From assembly GCA_013349825.1 (NCBI GenBank), contig DUYW01000011.1:1-39134 (forward strand): a DNA stretch of 39,134 bases, read 5' to 3'. The notes under the pieces are model-generated. The model saw only the letters and a program-made list of their open reading frames with translations. It had not been told where the DNA came from and made no database searches. Positions within the stretch are counted from its first letter, which is position 1. Each line of letters starts with the position of its first letter. Below are positions 17,233 through 24,476 of this stretch, in pieces. The stretch is from Gammaproteobacteria bacterium (lineage in GTDB: Bacteria > Pseudomonadota > Gammaproteobacteria > GCF-002020875). A program made the position numbers and the translations under genes.

Positions 17233-17652
17233 ATGGATGAACAGGATAATGAGTTGGATGAGGTCGATTTGGGTAGTTTTTTCTATCGAAATAATGCCTA
17301 TACCCGGTTGACTGGTGGAGAGGGGGAAGTTGCTCTGATTGATAAACGGGACCCAAAAGAGATGGTTCAGATGGAGCCTTGGCTAGGTACCGTCTTCATG
17401 TTGGCAGATGGTCAGCATACCGTTGAAGAGTTGATTCACCACATGCGCTCAAGTTACGGAGGTAATCCACCGGCAGATCTGGAACGAACCATTCTTTCTG
17501 TCGTTACACGACTTGAGGAGTCCGGTACTATTTTGTTGGGAAAAGAGCGCAAAGATCTCCCCTATCACTTGGCAAGACCAATTGAAGAGCTTGACCTGGA
17601 AAAGGCGAAAGAGTTCTTGCAAGAGGATGGTTATTACCAGATTTTGCACTAA
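17233..17652 (+). CDS. PqqD-like (RRE-type) small protein, probable
   Basis: Encodes 139 residues. The middle, from MEPWLGTVFMLADGQHTVEELIHHMRSSYG to VVTRLEESGTILL, has the pattern of PqqD-type winged-helix domains (dG-x-x-T-V-x-E-L, then a helix pair and xLxxxGxI/L). These usually bind peptides for radical-SAM maturases. No radical-SAM or peptide gene is visible nearby, so the role is open. An acidic N-terminus (DEQDNELDEVDLG) precedes it. AAGGAG lies just before the ATG. Its stop TAA is part of the CTAA target duplication of the adjacent miniature element. The original next gene was probably the HPP protein. Confidence 0.6.
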   Translation: MDEQDNELDEVDLGSFFYRNNAYTRLTGGEGEVALIDKRDPKEMVQMEPWLGTVFMLADGQHTVEELIHHMRSSYGGNPPADLERTILSVVTRLEESGTILLGKERKDLPYHLARPIEELDLEKAKEFLQEDGYYQILH

Positions 17653-17831
17653 GGAACCCCTGAATAACTCATGTGTAAATGCCTAACGCCCATAACGCCC
17701 AATATCTTCGTTGCTCGACCTCGTTCCTCGGTTGAAAACCTTGCTAATAGCCTGTTATTGACTGCGATTTTCGCCTTGATCTTGGACGCAATGGACGTAA
17801 TTCAAATTACCCGGACTTGTTCAGAGGTTCC
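17653..17831. mobile_element. Complete miniature inverted-repeat element, family 2 (179 bp)
   Basis: The left end GGAACCCCTGAATAACTC (from 17653) and the reverse complement of the right end GGAACCTCTGAACAAGTC (to 17831) agree at 15 of 18 positions. Both ends are flanked by CTAA (17649-17652 and 17832-17835), a 4-bp target duplication of YTAR type as made by IS5-group elements. There is no transposase gene. The left half is closely similar to the truncated copy at 8725-8827. The element fills the whole gap between the PqqD-like gene and the HPP gene. Confidence 0.9.
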
Positions 17832-17837
17832 CTAAGT

Positions 17838-18320
17838 ATGTTGTATGGAATGAGCAATCGAGAGGCCGCCCTCTCTGTGGTGGGTGCCTTTGTGGCGACA
17901 CTGCTGGCCTCTTTTATGAGTTACACCATTCTGGAAGAGGACCATATTCCAATGGTGCTCGCTTCAACCGGAGCCTCTGCAATGCTGATTTTTGCACTGC
18001 CCCACAGTCCGGTTTCTCAGCCCTGGAATTTGGTTGGAGGACACGTGACCTCTGCATTTGTTGGCATCAGTTGTCTACTGTTGATCGATAGTCCGGTACT
18101 CGCCTCATCGGTCGCCATTGCTGTTGCGATGCTTTTAATGCACGCGTTGCGATGTATGCATCCACCGGGTGGGGCAACGGCAGTGACCGCTGCAATTGGG
18201 AGCCAGCAGATTGAAAATCTAGGTTACGCCTTTATGGTGATCCCTGTTTTTTTGAATGCAATTATCCTGCTCTCTATCGCAATGGCGGTAGGGGTGGTGC
18301 GTGAGAAAAATCCATTTTAG
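17838..18320 (+). CDS. HPP family membrane protein
   Basis: Encodes 160 residues from the ATG at 17838. The ATG at 17850 (MSNREAAL) is equally possible. The HPP signature MHPPGGATAVTAAIG is present, with PMVLASTGASAMLIFALPHSPVSQPWNLVGGHVTSAFVG and about four to five membrane helices. Some HPP proteins are reported nitrite transporters, and this one lies next to narXL, so transport of a nitrogen oxyanion is plausible but unproven. The N-terminus lacks the soluble extension seen in some members. AGAGG in the terminal repeat of the preceding mobile element is 10 bases before the ATG and may now serve as its ribosome binding site. Confidence 0.85.
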   Translation: MLYGMSNREAALSVVGAFVATLLASFMSYTILEEDHIPMVLASTGASAMLIFALPHSPVSQPWNLVGGHVTSAFVGISCLLLIDSPVLASSVAIAVAMLLMHALRCMHPPGGATAVTAAIGSQQIENLGYAFMVIPVFLNAIILLSIAMAVGVVREKNPF

Positions 18321-18407
18321 CCGCTCTCACCTTTCACCTGTCTATGCACTTGGTAACCCCCGTTTCTGTGCTCCAGCGTGGGAATGTATATTGGACAAGC
18401 TTCTGGC

Positions 18408-19061
18408 TCAGGACTCCAGATTTTTAATCGCCCAGACTGCAGCCTCCACGCGGGTTTTTAACTGTAATTTTTTCAAAATATTTTTCATGTGAACTTTGAC
18501 GGTGCCATCTGAGATGTCCAGCTGACGTGCAACAACCTTGTTGCTCTTACCATCCATGACCAGACGTAGTATTTCAGTTTCACGGTTGGTCAATTCAGCT
18601 TCTGCTGAGGAGTGAGGGGGCAGATGATCTTCACGAATTGATTTTGCTAACAGTGTGGTCAGCTGTTCACTGATGACGGTATGTCCATCAGCGGCTTGTT
18701 CAATTTTTTCCAGGATCTGTTCTGGTTCCATATCTTTCAACAGGTACCCGTCGGCACCACTGCGTAGTGCATCCAGAACATCAGACTCATGATTTGAGAC
18801 CGATAGCATGATGACTTTTGAAGGAAGTCGCTCTTGTTTGAGAAGTGTCAGAGTCTCAATGCCGTTCATCCCCTTCATGTCAATATCCAGCAGAATGAGA
18901 TCAGGGCTTGTCTCGATGGCCAGCTGAATCCCGTCATCACCATTTGCAGCCTCCCCAATCACGGTAAACAGAGGGTTCATGGAGAGCAGATTTTTCACCC
19001 CTTTACGAAATAGCGGGTGGTCATCGATAATGATTATTTTAATTAGGTTTGGTTGATCCAT
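18408..19061 (-). CDS. narL: Nitrate/nitrite response regulator NarL
   Basis: Encodes 217 residues. The receiver has IIDDHPLFRKG at the N-terminus, phospho-acceptor D59 in LLDIDMKGMNG and the YLLKDMEPEQI segment. The LuxR-type helix-turn-helix spans about 155-210 (LTNRETEILRLVMDGKSNKVVARQLDISDGTVKVHMKNILKKL). The sequence KVHMKNILKKLQLKTRVEAAVW is typical of NarL/NarP. It would bind heptamer sites upstream of nitrate-controlled genes when phosphorylated by NarX. The start overlaps the end of narX by 19 bases. Confidence 0.93.
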   Translation of the reverse strand: MDQPNLIKIIIIDDHPLFRKGVKNLLSMNPLFTVIGEAANGDDGIQLAIETSPDLILLDIDMKGMNGIETLTLLKQERLPSKVIMLSVSNHESDVLDALRSGADGYLLKDMEPEQILEKIEQAADGHTVISEQLTTLLAKSIREDHLPPHSSAEAELTNRETEILRLVMDGKSNKVVARQLDISDGTVKVHMKNILKKLQLKTRVEAAVWAIKNLES

Positions 19062-20980
19062 GAGGTGATATCTCCTGTCGGTTCATGGTGTTCTACGGGG
19101 GTGAAGTTGATCTCAATGCGAGTGCCGCCACCATTGCGGTTAGCAATGTTATAGGTTCCATTTAATGCTGTTGTACGCTCTTGCATAATAGAGAGGCCAA
19201 AATGCCCCTTGCGTAACGCATTTTTATCGATACCAATACCATCATCTTGTATAGAGAGCGTGATTATTTTGGAAGGTGCGCAGCGGACTTCAACCCAGAC
19301 GTTGGAGGCATTCGCATGTTTATGTATGTTTGTCAGGGCTTCACGTAAAATGTAGACCAGATGAATGGCCTCATGGGGGTTGATCCTGCAGTCACTCAGG
19401 CGGATGTCATGATTGATCTTCACCGGTTCCCGTTGACTGAAATCTTCAATAGCCTGTTTTATGGTATTGCCCAGCTCATCCGTTTCAATAGAGAGTCTGA
19501 AGGTCGTGAGCAGCTCACGGAGCTGGCGGTATGCATTGTTAAGCTCGGTACGAATATCGGTTGCAATGGTTTGAGCCTCTTCGCTGTGTTCGATACCAGA
19601 GAGCTGATTTTGAATGCGACTCACCTCAATTTTCAGGTAGGAGAGTGACTGAGCCAATGAGTCATGTAACTCACGGGCAATGCTGCTGCGTTCATGGGTC
19701 AGGATGTTCTCCTTCTCCTTAATGGTGGCACGGGCAATGGTGATGGCAGCACCAATCTGTTCGGAGATCATCTGGATGGTGGAGGTTTGCCACTCATCCA
19801 ACGATATATCTCCTGTTTTAAGGATCAACAGACCATAAGAGCGTGAAGGGTTGCGGTCTCTGATCGGGATGACAAGCTCTCCGCTACTATTATCGAGCAG
19901 TGTAATACATGTTTTGCACCCTGTTTTACAGCGTTGATCTTGTATGTTGGAGGCCAGGATATGGCCGCTATCGGTATTTGTGCCGGAGAGGCAGATCATG
20001 CCTAATTCTATGTTAAGAAAGTGCTTTATATTATCCAGTATGCGTTCATAGCTACTGGAACTTGTCGGGAACTGGGCCAGAATACTGGAGGTGTTATAGA
20101 GTAGCTCCATAGAGTCTTTTTTCTGCTTCAAATCATCTGTTTTTTCACGGATCTCTTTTTCCTGGTCAATATAGGTTTTGGATAGCTCAGAAGACATGGC
20201 GTTAAAAGTATTGACCAGACGCGTGAGTTCATTATTTCCGTTGACAATTGCCTGATAGCTGAAGTCACCCTGACGAATCTTTTGTGTTGCGGTCATCAGG
20301 CTTTGAAGTGGGGTAAGAACCTTGGAGTGTAAGAAGAATATGATCATGAGCACAATGGTAATGGCAATAAACAGACTGCTTGTCTCGATGAGGTGAAGTA
20401 TCTTGATCTTATGCTCCATCTCCAACTCCAGCTCCTTCACCATGCGGTCAATTTTTGCAACAAAATAGTTGACCAGACTCAGGTAGCGTTGGCGGATCAG
20501 TGTTCTTGATGTTTCAGTTAATGCACGCCACTGGGCATCATGAGGTGTGCCTGGAAATGCGGCAGGGTCTTCCATTTTTTCATAGGCATAGAGGATTGGC
20601 TTGACCTGGTACTGCCATACTCGAGCAACCTCCTCATAGGCTTTGTAGATTTCGCTATCAGGATCTCTGGGGATTGCCGACTTGATACTTTGGTGGTGAA
20701 GTCGTGAATCAAAGCCCAATAGGTGGCTTGAGAACAGATCACCTGATATAGAGGATTCCGCCTTTGTGCTTTCGACCGTGTTTGTGTAGACCAGATCCGT
20801 TGCGATCTGGAATGATTTCATGCGTAGAGAGCCGGATTGGTTGATTGCGCTGGCCATTCCGGAAATGGATTCTGAAATAAAAATAGAGCTGAGCATACTG
20901 ATGAATGCAAGCAGCACGATGCTTCCCAGAGCAAGACTAAAATTAAAAATAAGTGACTGCTCTTTTTGTTGAATTGACAT
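19043..20980 (-). CDS. narX: Nitrate/nitrite sensor histidine kinase NarX
   Basis: Encodes 645 residues. TM1 is at about 13-35. The periplasmic P-box INQSGSLRMKSFQIATDL at 46-63, the nitrate-binding helix of NarX/NarQ, follows directly. TM2 is at about 199-219, then HAMP and a signalling helix, and a GAF-like central module (about 295-420) with a cysteine cluster (CLSG at 330, RCKTGCKTC at 350-358). The HisKA_3 H-box SSIARELHDSLAQSLSYLK has phospho-acceptor H439. The HPK7-type ATPase domain has LREALTNIHKHANAS, DDGIGI and KGHFGLSIMQERT. It controls NarL and is co-transcribed with it. It is divergent from narK1 across a 291-base gap. Confidence 0.94.
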   Translation of the reverse strand: MSIQQKEQSLIFNFSLALGSIVLLAFISMLSSIFISESISGMASAINQSGSLRMKSFQIATDLVYTNTVESTKAESSISGDLFSSHLLGFDSRLHHQSIKSAIPRDPDSEIYKAYEEVARVWQYQVKPILYAYEKMEDPAAFPGTPHDAQWRALTETSRTLIRQRYLSLVNYFVAKIDRMVKELELEMEHKIKILHLIETSSLFIAITIVLMIIFFLHSKVLTPLQSLMTATQKIRQGDFSYQAIVNGNNELTRLVNTFNAMSSELSKTYIDQEKEIREKTDDLKQKKDSMELLYNTSSILAQFPTSSSSYERILDNIKHFLNIELGMICLSGTNTDSGHILASNIQDQRCKTGCKTCITLLDNSSGELVIPIRDRNPSRSYGLLILKTGDISLDEWQTSTIQMISEQIGAAITIARATIKEKENILTHERSSIARELHDSLAQSLSYLKIEVSRIQNQLSGIEHSEEAQTIATDIRTELNNAYRQLRELLTTFRLSIETDELGNTIKQAIEDFSQREPVKINHDIRLSDCRINPHEAIHLVYILREALTNIHKHANASNVWVEVRCAPSKIITLSIQDDGIGIDKNALRKGHFGLSIMQERTTALNGTYNIANRNGGGTRIEINFTPVEHHEPTGDITSWINQT

Positions 20981-21083
20981 ATGTCTGTTATTTGCTGAGG
21001 GAAGAGTGATGAAGTGTGAGGAATAGGGAGTACCACCTAAAGTGTTACGGTACCTCTGTGCAGCTGACTATCGTAAAGCATTT

Positions 21084-21097
21084 GAGATGAATATCAA
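21084..21097. promoter_or_regulatory. Candidate FNR/ANR box
   Basis: GAGATgaatATCAA matches the FNR consensus TTGAT-N4-ATCAA at 8 of 10 positions. It lies between the divergent narX and narK1 genes, where oxygen control of nitrate respiration would be expected. This is a motif match by eye only. Confidence 0.35.
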
Positions 21098-21129
21098 TAG
21101 ATACAGGTAGATAGTTGTCTATCCCCTTA

Positions 21130-21145
21130 TACCTCTAAAGTGGTA
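21130..21145. promoter_or_regulatory. Candidate NarL 7-2-7 binding site
   Basis: TACCTCT-AA-AGTGGTA has the spacing of NarL/NarP 7-2-7 sites. The left heptamer matches TACYYMT exactly; the right, read in reverse as TACCACT, has one mismatch. A second perfect heptamer TACCTCT is at 21051-21057. The site is about 125 bases upstream of narK1 and about 150 bases from narX. Confidence 0.45.
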
Positions 21146-21271
21146 GAGAGGGGGTATGAGTAGCTGATTTTACGGCCTTGGTATCATTGCGCTGCAGCCA
21201 TTAGACCGATAGATTCCGCACTACATAGCAGTGTTTGCTATATTTTTTGTAAAACTCAGAGAGGAATCGAG

Positions 21272-22714
21272 ATGCCAAGTTTTAGAGCCCAGCAGCTTTC
21301 AGTACTCACCATGAACACCTTCGCTTTTACTGCCTGTTTTGCAGTTTGGGTGATGTTCTCCATTATTGGAATACCGATCAAAGAGCTGTTAACGCTCAGT
21401 GAGACCCAATTCGGTATTCTGATTGCAACCCCGATCCTGACCGGTTCACTGGCCCGACTGCCGGTGGGGATGCTGACGGACAAGTATGGCGGTCGTATTG
21501 TCTATTTTCTCTTGATGCTGGCTACGATTCTTCCACTCTGGTTTATCAGTGAAGCGACTGAATACTGGCAGTTTCTTGTATTAGGACTGTTTGTCGGTAT
21601 TGCAGGTGCTTCGTTCTCGGTGGGTATTGCCTACACCGCACGCTGGTTTACCAAAGAGAAGCAGGGCTTTGCAATGGGTATCTTTGGTGCCGGTAATGCG
21701 GGTGCGGCACTGACCAAATTTGTGGCACCTTCCCTGGTGGTGGCCTATGGCTGGGAGATGGTTCCCAAAGTCTATGCTGTAGCAATGTTTGTGACCGTTG
21801 TACTCTACTGGATGTTCACTTATGAAGATCCTGACCATAAGGTCGGTAGCCATGTCACCATTGCGGATCAGTTGAAGATGTTGAAAGATCCCAATATCTG
21901 GAAGTACATGCAGTACTACTCACTGGTGTTTGGTGGCTTTGTAGGCCTCTCTCTGTGGATGACCAAATACTATATTGCTGAATATGGTTTTGACTTAACT
22001 ACAGCAGCACTCTTGGCTGCCACTTTTGTGTTGCCATCGGGGATTATTCGAGCATTGGGAGGCTGGTTCTCGGATAAATATGGAGCTTACAAGGTAACTT
22101 GGTGGGTGATGTGGATCTCCTGGGTCTGCCTGTTCCTGATGTCCTATCCACAAACAGAGATGGTAATAAAGACCACAACTGGTGACGTGGCCGTGGGTAT
22201 CGGCCTTAATGTTTGGGTCTTCACCAGTCTGCTGTTTGTTGTGGGTATTGCTTGGGGCTTTGGTAAGGCCTCCGTATTCAAGTTCCTGTCTGATGAATAT
22301 CCAGACAATATTGGTGTTGCATCAGGAATTGTTGGATTGGCCGGCGGTATGGGCGGATTTCTGTTGCCCATTATGTTCGGCGCATTGATTGACTTCACCG
22401 GAGTGAACAGTGTGGTCTTTATGTTGCTCTATGGTGCTACCTCTGTCTCCTTGGTTTGGATGCATTACACCTTTGCAAGAGACAAGCAACGGCAGGATGC
22501 GGTGATCGCAAAAAATCATGTGATGCGTGAGTATGAGCAGTCTCATGAGGATTTAGAGTCTTATGCGGTTGCTAAAGCGGCAGTAGAGCAAGCTGACATC
22601 ATCGAACAGTTCTATAACAGCTACACCTCCTCACGAGAGAAGGCAATAGTGGAAGCGGAACGGATGAAGCGGCAGAGAGAAGAGGGACAGCTCCCAAGCG
22701 AGTCTTTGGAGTAG
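21272..22714 (+). CDS. narK1: Nitrate/nitrite transporter, NarK1 type
   Basis: Encodes 480 residues with twelve predicted membrane helices of the major facilitator superfamily. Nitrate-porter marks are AGNAGAALTKFVAPSL in helix 5, RLPVGMLTDKYGGR in loop 2-3 and IRALGGWFSDKYG in the second half. The short loops and the single MFS domain fit NarK1-type nitrate uptake rather than assimilatory NrtP. About 75 residues follow the last helix as a charged, probably coiled-coil cytoplasmic tail (KQRQDAVIAKNHVMREYEQS and on), longer than usual. AGAGAGG lies before the ATG. It is the first gene of the narK1K2GHJI run. The substrate direction (nitrate-proton symport) is inferred from type. Confidence 0.9.
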   Translation: MPSFRAQQLSVLTMNTFAFTACFAVWVMFSIIGIPIKELLTLSETQFGILIATPILTGSLARLPVGMLTDKYGGRIVYFLLMLATILPLWFISEATEYWQFLVLGLFVGIAGASFSVGIAYTARWFTKEKQGFAMGIFGAGNAGAALTKFVAPSLVVAYGWEMVPKVYAVAMFVTVVLYWMFTYEDPDHKVGSHVTIADQLKMLKDPNIWKYMQYYSLVFGGFVGLSLWMTKYYIAEYGFDLTTAALLAATFVLPSGIIRALGGWFSDKYGAYKVTWWVMWISWVCLFLMSYPQTEMVIKTTTGDVAVGIGLNVWVFTSLLFVVGIAWGFGKASVFKFLSDEYPDNIGVASGIVGLAGGMGGFLLPIMFGALIDFTGVNSVVFMLLYGATSVSLVWMHYTFARDKQRQDAVIAKNHVMREYEQSHEDLESYAVAKAAVEQADIIEQFYNSYTSSREKAIVEAERMKRQREEGQLPSESLE

Positions 22715-22781
22715 CCGTTCCTGGTTTTTAGATTCAAAGTTGTAAGCGTTTTACTTTTTTATTAACGATAAGGAGACAGTA

Positions 22782-24389
22782 ATGTCGGATATCACAAAAT
22801 GGGACCCGGAAGATGAACAGTTCTGGGAATCAGAAGGGAAAAAGGTCGCAAATAGAAATCTCTGGATTTCGATTCCGAGCCTGTTAAATGGGTTTGCGGT
22901 GTGGCTCTATTGGGGCATCATTACCGTACAGATGCTTAATCTGGGGTTCCCTTTTGCAAAACCAGAGCTTTTCACACTGATGGCAATTGCCGGTTTGACA
23001 GGTGCAACCCTGCGAATCCCCAGTAGCTTCTTTATCCGTATTGCGGGTGGTCGAAATACCATCTTCTTTTCTACAGCACTGTTGATGATACCGGCTATCG
23101 GCGCAGGTATTGCGCTTCAGGATAAGGAGACACCACTCTGGGTATTCCAGATTCTGGCATTCCTTTCCGGTTTTGGTGGTGGTAACTTCGCCTCTTCAAT
23201 GTCCAATATCAGCTTCTTCTTTCCAAAGAAGCAGCAGGGGTTGGCGCTTGGATTGAATGCAGGGCTGGGAAATGCAGGTGTAACAACCATGCAGATTCTG
23301 GTTCCTCTGGTGATGACCTTCGGAATCTTCGGTGGTGATCCCATGACTCTGGTGACCTCTTCAGGAACCTTGATTGGTAAGATTCCTGCAGGCTCCGATA
23401 CCTATATCCACAATGCCGGCTTTATCTGGTTGGTCTTTCTGATTCCATTGGCCGTTGCCGGTTGGTTCGGAATGAATAATCTTAAAGTGGACCACGTAAC
23501 TCCGAATCTGCCTTCTCCGATTGGTGCCTTCTCCATGATCACCATGATGCTGGGTATTGGATTTATGACAGCAGCAGCTGGACTCTACGTCATCCTTCCA
23601 GATCCAACAGGGATCGGCGCACCCGGTTGGGCGAAATGGCCGGTGATTGCAGGTATCCTGTTTATGACTGTTCAGATTCTGAAATTGCTTCCGGGCGAGA
23701 TCAAACCGAACCTGAAGCGTCAGTTCAAAATCTTTGAGAACAAGCATACCTGGGTGATGAGTATCATCTATACCATGACTTTCGGCAGCTTTATTGGTTA
23801 CTCTGCAGGTTTTGCATTGGCGATTAAGGTGGTCTTTGGTTTTACTCATGTGATGGGTGCCGATGGCGTCATGATGCATGATTTGTCTAACCCAAATGGA
23901 CCTTCAGCACTGATGTACGCCTGGATGGGCCCCTTTATTGGTGCGTTGATTCGTCCTATTGGTGGATGGATGGCAGATAAGATTGGTGGAGCCAAGGTGA
24001 CACAGTATGTCTCCATTACCATGATTGCCAGTGCATTGGGTGTGGCTTACTTCCTCGCAGCAGCCTACAAGTCTGCAACGCCTGAGGAGTTCTTCTTCCC
24101 ATTCTTTATTCTCTTCCTGATTCTGTTTGCAGCAACAGGAATTGGTAATGGTTCTACCTTCCGTACCATTGCGATGGTATTTGATAAAGAGCAGGCCGGC
24201 CCTGTACTGGGTTGGACCTCTGCAGTAGCCGCTTACGGTGCCTTTATTATTCCTAAGGTGTTTGGTGAGCAGATCAAGGCAGCTACACCAGAGAATGCAC
24301 TCTACGGGTTTGCCGTCTTCTACACGGTCTGTTTAGTCCTCAACTGGTGGTACTACCTCGGGCCCAAAAGAGAGTTTGATAACCCATAA
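22782..24389 (+). CDS. narK2: Nitrate/nitrite transporter, NarK2 type
   Basis: Encodes 535 residues, again with twelve helices and the nitrate signature GLGNAGVTTMQILVPLV. Other family segments are LRIPSSFFIRIAGGRN, MSNISFFFPKKQQGLALG and ALIRPIGGWMADKIGGAKVTQYV. It differs clearly from narK1 (longer loops, extra segments near residues 190-230 and 365-385), so the two form the NarK1/NarK2 pair common in denitrifiers. In these, one type imports nitrate with protons and the other exchanges nitrate for nitrite. AAGGAG precedes the ATG. It lies 67 bases after narK1 and is followed by a strong hairpin before narG. Confidence 0.92.
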   Translation: MSDITKWDPEDEQFWESEGKKVANRNLWISIPSLLNGFAVWLYWGIITVQMLNLGFPFAKPELFTLMAIAGLTGATLRIPSSFFIRIAGGRNTIFFSTALLMIPAIGAGIALQDKETPLWVFQILAFLSGFGGGNFASSMSNISFFFPKKQQGLALGLNAGLGNAGVTTMQILVPLVMTFGIFGGDPMTLVTSSGTLIGKIPAGSDTYIHNAGFIWLVFLIPLAVAGWFGMNNLKVDHVTPNLPSPIGAFSMITMMLGIGFMTAAAGLYVILPDPTGIGAPGWAKWPVIAGILFMTVQILKLLPGEIKPNLKRQFKIFENKHTWVMSIIYTMTFGSFIGYSAGFALAIKVVFGFTHVMGADGVMMHDLSNPNGPSALMYAWMGPFIGALIRPIGGWMADKIGGAKVTQYVSITMIASALGVAYFLAAAYKSATPEEFFFPFFILFLILFAATGIGNGSTFRTIAMVFDKEQAGPVLGWTSAVAAYGAFIIPKVFGEQIKAATPENALYGFAVFYTVCLVLNWWYYLGPKREFDNP

Positions 24390-24398
24390 ACCAAAAAG

Positions 24399-24425
24399 GA
24401 CAACCCATCTCTTAGATGGGTTGTC
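24399..24425 (+). terminator. 12-bp hairpin between narK2 and narG
   Basis: GACAACCCATCT (24399-24410) and AGATGGGTTGTC (24414-24425) form a perfect 12-bp stem with a 3-base loop. No T-run follows, so full termination is doubtful. An mRNA-processing or stability role that lets transporter and reductase levels differ is likely. Confidence 0.65.
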
Positions 24426-24476
24426 TCAATCTGAATTCAGAGTAGCTCCAACTACGTAATACAAGGAGAGTTTTGT

